From contig NZ_JXMS01000013.1 of NCBI RefSeq assembly GCF_001672295.1, positions 23,368 through 87,367 of the forward strand: 64,000 nt of DNA. The letters are read 5' to 3'. The notes under the pieces were generated by a model. That model ran no database searches, was not told the DNA's origin, and saw nothing but the letters and a program-made list of their open reading frames with translations. A program made the position numbers and the translations under genes. Source of the stretch: Halodesulfovibrio spirochaetisodalis (lineage in GTDB: Bacteria; Desulfobacterota; Desulfovibrionia; Desulfovibrionales; Desulfovibrionaceae). Within the stretch, counting starts at the first letter, position 1; the number at the start of each line of letters is the position of its first letter. Below are positions 59,258-64,000 of this stretch, in pieces.

Positions 59258-59273
59258 CGTTTCACGTGAAACA
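59258..59273. promoter_or_regulatory. parS site 3
   Basis: CGTTTCACGTGAAACA, 44 bp before the parA GTG, so ParB bound here could also repress parA. Confidence 0.9.
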
Positions 59274-59316
59274 AACTACATAATTTTCCTTCTTCAACTG
59301 TACAAGAGAGGTTCAT

Positions 59317-60096
59317 GTGGCACGGATTATTGCTGTAGCTAACCAAAAAGGTGGGGTAGGCAAGACTACGTCATCTGTAAATTTGGCAGCATCATTGGCT
59401 GTAATGGAAAAGCGGGTTTTACTCGTTGACTGTGATCCGCAAGCAAATGCAACAAGTGGTATCGGCCTTGATGTAGAAAGCCTTTCCAGCAATTTATACC
59501 GCACTTTTTTTACACCCGAAAAAGCCCTGCACGCTATTTATCCCACACGTACCCCGTATCTTTCTGTGCTGCCTGCTTCTACTGACTTGGTAGCTGTTGA
59601 ACTTGAACTTGTTGATAAGATGGGACGCGAATACTATTTGCAAGATGTGCTGAACAATGTGGCATCCCGATTCGACTACATTATTATAGATTGCCCGCCA
59701 TCACTCGGGCTTATTACGTTGAATGCCCTTTGTGCAGCGCAGGAAGTTCTTATTCCGCTTCAGTGCGAATTTTATGCTTTGGAAGGAATTGTAAAATTAT
59801 TGCAGACTTATGAGCAGGTAAAAAAACGTCTTAATACTAATCTGTCATTACTCGGTGTCGTGCTTACCATGTTCGATAAGCGAAACAAGCTTTCTTCACA
59901 GGTAAAAAATGAAGTAGAGCGTTGTTTCCCTGAGCATATTTTTGAGACGATTATTCCTCGTAATGTGCGGCTTTCCGAAGCACCTAGCTATGGAAAATCA
60001 ATCATTCACTATGATATTAAATCAAAAGGCGCAGCAGCATATCTTGCACTTGCTAAAGAAATAGCAATGCGTAATGCCACTGCGCCTGTGAGATAG
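59317..60096 (+). CDS. parA: chromosome-partition ATPase ParA (Soj)
   Basis: 259 aa from GTG with GAGG upstream. The deviant Walker A KGGVGKTT lies at 11-18, then DCDPQANATSG and IIDCPPSLGLITLNAL. It is of the small chromosomal Soj type (no N-terminal helix-turn-helix). Its dynamic dimerisation on the nucleoid moves ParB-parS. Unlike most loci it is not directly followed by parB; an opposite-strand gene lies between. Confidence 0.95.
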   Translation: MARIIAVANQKGGVGKTTSSVNLAASLAVMEKRVLLVDCDPQANATSGIGLDVESLSSNLYRTFFTPEKALHAIYPTRTPYLSVLPASTDLVAVELELVDKMGREYYLQDVLNNVASRFDYIIIDCPPSLGLITLNALCAAQEVLIPLQCEFYALEGIVKLLQTYEQVKKRLNTNLSLLGVVLTMFDKRNKLSSQVKNEVERCFPEHIFETIIPRNVRLSEAPSYGKSIIHYDIKSKGAAAYLALAKEIAMRNATAPVR

Positions 60097-60112
60097 ATTG
60101 TATACGTTGCAG

Positions 60113-60553
60113 CTATTCTGGATAGATACACTCCGGCTCACAAGATTCGCCGGTGTGTGTTGTAGCTTCAAAACAAATGTGATCTTTAAAATGCTTTTTA
60201 CGAACAGTACCGCCGCATTTTTCACAATGGAAAACAAGCAGGCCGCTTAATGAAGCATTTGAAAGGTGAAAGATTCTAGGATTATCCTCTTCCCAGTTCT
60301 CGGTCTCTGCACCACATGCTTTGCATGTGACTTTAGGGTTGAACGGATATTTAAAGTCCCAGTAATCTTTAAACATGTTCCAGTCTTCAATAGGTTCTTG
60401 ATGAATCTCAGAGTCGGTTTTGCCCTGAGCCTGATCAAGAATCTCTGATATTTTTTTGCCAGCTTTCGCCCAAATTTCAGGGCTGAGCAGTACGCCGTGT
60501 AGATTACCATCACGGTCGTATAGTGGCTTCACATGGGTTTCATATTCGGACAT
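60113..60553 (-). CDS. uncharacterised zinc-ribbon protein between parA and parB
   Basis: 146 aa. The start at 60553 (MSEYETHVKPLYD) is taken because GGAGG lies five bases upstream; the open frame could run back to 60652 over the parB start. The N-terminal half contains GNLHGVLLSPEIWAKAGKKI. The C-terminal half has a zinc-ribbon CKACG...CEKCG plus more Cys and His. The family was not recognised. It is divergent from parB (85 bp) and its stop lies 16 bp from the parA stop. Confidence 0.7.
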   Translation of the reverse strand: MSEYETHVKPLYDRDGNLHGVLLSPEIWAKAGKKISEILDQAQGKTDSEIHQEPIEDWNMFKDYWDFKYPFNPKVTCKACGAETENWEEDNPRIFHLSNASLSGLLVFHCEKCGGTVRKKHFKDHICFEATTHTGESCEPECIYPE

Positions 60554-60637
60554 TCCAGCCTCCATAACGTGCCGATTGTTTATGGGTGTGAATATCCAAG
60601 AGTCATGTTCAAAAGACATATTGTCAAGGAGATAAAT

Positions 60638-61531
60638 ATGGCAGGCGCACAAAGAGGCCTTGGTCGTGGGTTGGATGCACTGTTTAAAAATACAGAAAAT
60701 GTTGAAGAAAGCGAGAGCCCAAATACACTTCCGCTTCGACTTCTACAGGCAAATCCTAATCAGCCTCGTAAGCAGTTTGACGATGCAGCACTGGAAGATT
60801 TAGCTGCTTCCATTCGCGAAAAAGGTGTGCTTCAGCCGTTGCTTGTTCGGCCGACAGTGGTGAACGGACAAAGTGTGTATGAGATTGTTGCCGGTGAACG
60901 CCGCTTCAGAGCAAGCCAGCTTGCTGGTCTCCGTGAGGTTCCGGTAGTTATTCGCGAACTGGACGATATGGAAACTCTTGCCATCGCGTTGATTGAAAAC
61001 TTGCAACGTGAGGATTTAACGCCGCTTGAAGAAGCAAAAGGGCTTCAGGAGTTGAAGGATCAATTCTCTCTTTCTCAGGAAGATCTGGCAAAGCAGGTGG
61101 GCAAAAGCCGTTCAGCCATTGCAAACACATTGCGTCTTCTTCAGCTTCCAGATATGGCACAGGACGCGTTATCAGCAGGAAGTATTACAGCAGGCCATGC
61201 CCGTGCGATTCTTTCTGTGGATGATGTTGCCCGAATCGATTTTCTTGGTATTATTGTCTCTCAAATGCTGACAGTTCGTGAGGCGGAAGCTATCGCTGCA
61301 TCTTGGAAGGAGCACAAAAGTTTTACGGTTCCTGATGCGCCTAAAAAAGAAAGCATTAAGGTTCAGCAGTCAGCAGTGTTACGAGATTTTCAAACTCAGT
61401 TGAGTACTCTTTTTAGCAACAAAGTTACCATGAGCGGTACAGAAGAAAAAGGTAAGGTAACTTTGGCCTACAGTTCAGAAGAAGAGCTTCATGAGCTGTT
61501 AGGAAAGCTGGGTATAAAACAAGCTGGATAA
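60638..61531 (+). CDS. parB: chromosome-partition CTPase ParB (Spo0J)
   Basis: 297 aa with the start at 60638 after AAGGAG. The N-terminal box GLGRGLDALF is the ParA-activating motif. NPNQPRKQF begins the CTP-binding domain, and GERRFRASQLAGL is the conserved CTPase/clamp motif. The helix-turn-helix reads LSQEDLAKQVGKSRSAIANTLRLL, then a C-terminal dimer domain follows. It binds the parS sites upstream of parA and spreads as a CTP-driven clamp. Confidence 0.96.
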   Translation: MAGAQRGLGRGLDALFKNTENVEESESPNTLPLRLLQANPNQPRKQFDDAALEDLAASIREKGVLQPLLVRPTVVNGQSVYEIVAGERRFRASQLAGLREVPVVIRELDDMETLAIALIENLQREDLTPLEEAKGLQELKDQFSLSQEDLAKQVGKSRSAIANTLRLLQLPDMAQDALSAGSITAGHARAILSVDDVARIDFLGIIVSQMLTVREAEAIAASWKEHKSFTVPDAPKKESIKVQQSAVLRDFQTQLSTLFSNKVTMSGTEEKGKVTLAYSSEEELHELLGKLGIKQAG

Positions 61532-61606
61532 TTCGGAATCATATTAGGATAGATGGCAGACTGAGGTTAACTTGTCAGTGTCATTGTTCTGAGGATAACT
61601 ATATAT

Positions 61607-62620
61607 ATGGTAAATAAAGATACACTCGCAGAGCGTGTTTATAGCTTTGCAGGCTCAAAAGTACTCATCATCGGGGATATTATGATTGATGAGTATCTGA
61701 TGGGTAGTGCGGACAGAATTTCTCCAGAAGCTCCTGTTCCGGTTGTTCATGTGAGTAGCGACAGACACGTTCTCGGCGGTGCCGGAAACGTTGCGAAAAA
61801 TGTTCGCACACTTGGTGGTGCCCCAAAAATTATTACAGTTTCCGGTGCTGGAATGGGCGCTGATTTATTGAATGCTCTCTTGGATTCTGAAGAAATCGAG
61901 CACGACATTCTGCAGATCGGTACCCGTAAAACTACTCGCAAAACTCGTATTCTTGCCAGCAATCAACAGATGATTCGTATCGATAGAGAAGATACGGCAA
62001 CCATCCAAGGTGAAGAGCTTGATAAGCTCATGGAGAGAGTAGAAGATTGTATTGATGAATACGAGGTTGTTATCGTCTCTGATTACGGTAAGGGGCTTGT
62101 TAGCAAAGAGTTTATGGAACGTTTGAGCTTCCTGTGTGATGCTCAGGAGCGTCGTCCAAAGATTTTTGTTGATCCTAAGACCCGTAACTTTAAGCTGTAT
62201 CAGAACGTATTTATCCTGACACCGAATGCAAAAGAAACAAGCGAAGGCGCAAATCTTCCTGTTGGTAGCAGAGAAGAGATTTTAGAAGCCGGTCGCGAGA
62301 TCTTCCGCCTGCTTGGTTGCGATAAGTTGCTTACTACGCTTGGTCCGCTTGGTATGGCTCTTTTTGATGACGAAGACACGGTGTGGCATGTTCCAACAAT
62401 GGCACAGGAAGTCTTCGATGTAACGGGAGCTGGTGATACGGTTATTGCCACAGCAGCACTAGCAGTTGCCTCCGGTTGTTCACTCGTGGATTCTTGTGTC
62501 CTTGCTAACTATGCAGCTGGTGTGGTTGTAGGGCATGTAGGTGCTGCATCGGTCACACCTGATCAGCTGGTAGAAACTATTCAAACACTGCCATTACCGC
62601 CTGTTGAAAAATGGACTTAG
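61607..62620 (+). CDS. rfaE1: heptose-7-phosphate kinase (HldE kinase half / RfaE1)
   Basis: 337 aa. PfkB-type ribokinase fold with VLIIGDIMIDEYLMGSADRISPEAPVPV near the start, HVLGGAGNVAKNV and the anion-hole GAGDTVIATAALA near the C-terminus. It lacks the nucleotidyltransferase half of fused HldE, so it is the separate kinase form. It phosphorylates heptose-7-P for LPS inner core. A GAGGATAA ribosome site is rather far from the ATG. Confidence 0.93.
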   Translation: MVNKDTLAERVYSFAGSKVLIIGDIMIDEYLMGSADRISPEAPVPVVHVSSDRHVLGGAGNVAKNVRTLGGAPKIITVSGAGMGADLLNALLDSEEIEHDILQIGTRKTTRKTRILASNQQMIRIDREDTATIQGEELDKLMERVEDCIDEYEVVIVSDYGKGLVSKEFMERLSFLCDAQERRPKIFVDPKTRNFKLYQNVFILTPNAKETSEGANLPVGSREEILEAGREIFRLLGCDKLLTTLGPLGMALFDDEDTVWHVPTMAQEVFDVTGAGDTVIATAALAVASGCSLVDSCVLANYAAGVVVGHVGAASVTPDQLVETIQTLPLPPVEKWT

Positions 62621-62725
62621 CTGGTAGTTACGTGTAAACATATTCCCGACAATAATTCAGGAATATGTTTTATAAAGTCTGCTACGCCTCTAAGATCAGT
62701 CGTGTAACAGTTAATAGTATAAATA

Positions 62726-62753
62726 AGCCTGGAGAATTCTCCGGGCTTTTTTT
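62726..62753 (+). terminator. terminator of heptose kinase gene
   Basis: GCCTGGAGAATTCTCCGGGC stem followed by T7. Confidence 0.85.
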
Positions 62754-62764
62754 GGTACTGCGTA

Positions 62765-63229
62765 ATGAATATGAGTAAGGTTCGATCAGTATGCGCTATT
62801 GTTTTATGTAGCTGTATGCTGCTTTGTGCAGGCTGCGCATCCATGAGTAAGCTAAAGAACTATAGTGCAAATGAGTTGTATAGGGGATATTTGGCCAAAG
62901 ATAAGGTTATCCTCAAACTGGACGGAAAAATCGTTCATGTGGAAGGCACCATTACACGCATAGACCAAAGCAAGCTGAATGATGTTTTTATTGAATTGAA
63001 TTCACGTGTGATAGTTGTTTTACAAAAAGATGAGATCGTAAAAATTTCAAAAATCGGATTAAAAGACGGGGACACCATCACTATAGTAGGCAATTTTGAG
63101 GGAGAAGGTATTCTTTCAAAGTGGCTTACAAATGCTGAAAACAGAGTTCTTGTTGTAGAAGATGCTCAGATCATCGATAAAGACTGCTGGTATGATCTCG
63201 AAAATTTTGAAAATCCGTTATTTTTTTAA
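62765..63229 (+). CDS. lipoprotein with OB-fold-like domain
   Basis: 154 aa; the start could also be ATG 62771. The signal ends in lipobox LLCAG-C (about residues 20-24). The mature part is a beta-rich domain (VEGTITRIDQSKLNDVFIELNSRVIVVL and DTITIVGNFEGEG) like tRNA_anti-type OB folds found in small lipoproteins. Function unknown. It is AT-rich and monocistronic, just ahead of the rRNA promoter. Confidence 0.65.
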   Translation: MNMSKVRSVCAIVLCSCMLLCAGCASMSKLKNYSANELYRGYLAKDKVILKLDGKIVHVEGTITRIDQSKLNDVFIELNSRVIVVLQKDEIVKISKIGLKDGDTITIVGNFEGEGILSKWLTNAENRVLVVEDAQIIDKDCWYDLENFENPLFF

Positions 63230-63336
63230 TGAGACTCTACTGCTGATAATTGGCTGGTTTTATTTAAGATTCAAGGCTGGATTGCATTTAAGATCTCATT
63301 TGTTGAGAAAAAAACTAAAAAACTTTCAAAAAGTTG

Positions 63337-63365
63337 TTGACGATAGAGGCGTGTTTGCATAGAAC
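63337..63365 (+). promoter_or_regulatory. rRNA operon promoter
   Basis: TTGACG (63337-63342), a 17-base spacer and TAGAAC (63360-63365), with an AT-rich upstream tract from 63305 that resembles an UP element. Confidence 0.6.
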
Positions 63366-63552
63366 GTCTCTCGCTGCAACGGAGCAGCCCAAACAGGGCG
63401 CAACGGCAGCTGTTCATTTTCAAATTACGACGCAAAATAAAAAGACAACTTCTTCGAAAAAAAAGATGAAAAAAGAGGTTGACTCCCGAAGAGAGATAAG
63501 GCAAAACGCTTTTCGCACTTCGGAAGACAACTGGTCTTTTGTTGTCGCTTTG

Positions 63553-63571
63553 AAACTCTTTGACAATTAAA
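63553..63571 (+). promoter_or_regulatory. boxA-like rRNA antitermination site
   Basis: AACTCTTTGACAATTAAAT resembles the boxA core (GCTCTTTAACAA), about 80 nt before 16S. Confidence 0.55.
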
Positions 63572-63648
63572 TAGCGAATCGGATTGATTTAGAGATCAGC
63601 TAGCGTCATCTGCTACTTATGTAGTGGATGTCACAATACAGAATTATT

Positions 63649-64000
<352 letters not shown>

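Larger units (their letters stand above)
58899..59316. other. parS-bearing region upstream of parA
   Basis: About 420 bp without a gene. It contains the epimerase terminator (58903-58929) and two more perfect parS sites. The rest is AT-rich; no strong promoter was chosen for parA. Confidence 0.7.
63230..63648 (+). other. rRNA operon leader and promoter region
   Basis: About 420 bp without a gene, carrying the rRNA promoter (63337-63365), a second TTGAC box at 63479 with a poor -10, and a boxA-like antitermination sequence (63553-63571). Confidence 0.7.

Noticed and set aside
63479..63507. Second rRNA promoter (TTGACT ... CAAAAC)
   Set aside because: The -35 is fair but no acceptable -10 is found at 16-18 bases.

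Overview
The window is a 64-kb chromosomal segment from a low-GC, Gram-negative sulfate-reducer-like bacterium of the Desulfovibrionaceae, most like a marine Halodesulfovibrio/Desulfovibrio. The basis is the 16S rRNA 5' end at the right edge, LPS genes (kdsB, heptose kinase), a Desulfovibrio-style dnaA-dnaN-gyrB-gyrA block, cytochrome bd beside ferredoxin-linked 2-oxoacid oxidoreductase genes, and sigma-54 two-component regulation. This is inference from protein families; no database was searched.

Layout. 0-3.6 kb: the 3' end of gdhA and a large receiver/PEP-pyruvate-binding protein. 3.6-9.1 kb: a sigma-54 promoter with an upstream palindrome and structured downstream RNA, a YqaA-like membrane protein, two universal stress proteins and cydAB. 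9.1-16 kb: YchJ, a PilZ protein, an orphan 127-aa gene, serS, three identical tRNA-Lys(TTT) genes each with its own promoter and terminator, mtnA and a diguanylate cyclase. 16.5-23 kb: an unknown membrane protein, a ZraSR-like kinase/sigma-54 activator pair facing a ZraP-like periplasmic protein behind a consensus sigma-54 promoter, and two exported DsrE-like proteins. 23-30 kb: dinB, kdsB-carA-TPR, a TSUP/DUF1634 exporter pair and a PhzF enzyme. 30-35.5 kb (minus strand): a YhaN/YhaO-type SMC-like ATPase and nuclease pair and an RluA-type pseudouridine synthase.

35.6-36.2 kb is the best oriC candidate, with clustered DnaA-box variants and AT-rich DNA. It is followed by dnaA, dnaN, gyrB, gyrA and a TPR lipoprotein. 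44.7-48.4 kb is a translation operon (def-fmt-DUF116-rsmB) ending in a large nested inverted repeat that holds nine perfect copies of a 7-bp repeat. 48.8-52.6 kb (minus strand) carries a four-subunit 2-oxoacid:ferredoxin oxidoreductase and queA. 52.8-58.9 kb carries a lipoprotein, coaBC, a Gln-rich unknown, an NfeD/slipin pair and a sugar-nucleotide epimerase. 58.9-61.5 kb holds parS sites with parA and parB, which enclose a small divergent zinc-ribbon gene. The window ends with a heptose kinase, an OB-fold-like lipoprotein and the leader plus first ~350 nt of an rRNA operon.

The replication genes, parABS and rRNA operon together place the window next to the chromosomal origin. The less ordinary parts are the sigma-54 intergenic unit at 3.69-4.10 kb, the Zra-like metal/envelope-stress module with its DsrE-like neighbours, the receiver/PEP-binding fusion, the repeat element at 48.4-48.8 kb and the non-canonical DnaA boxes.
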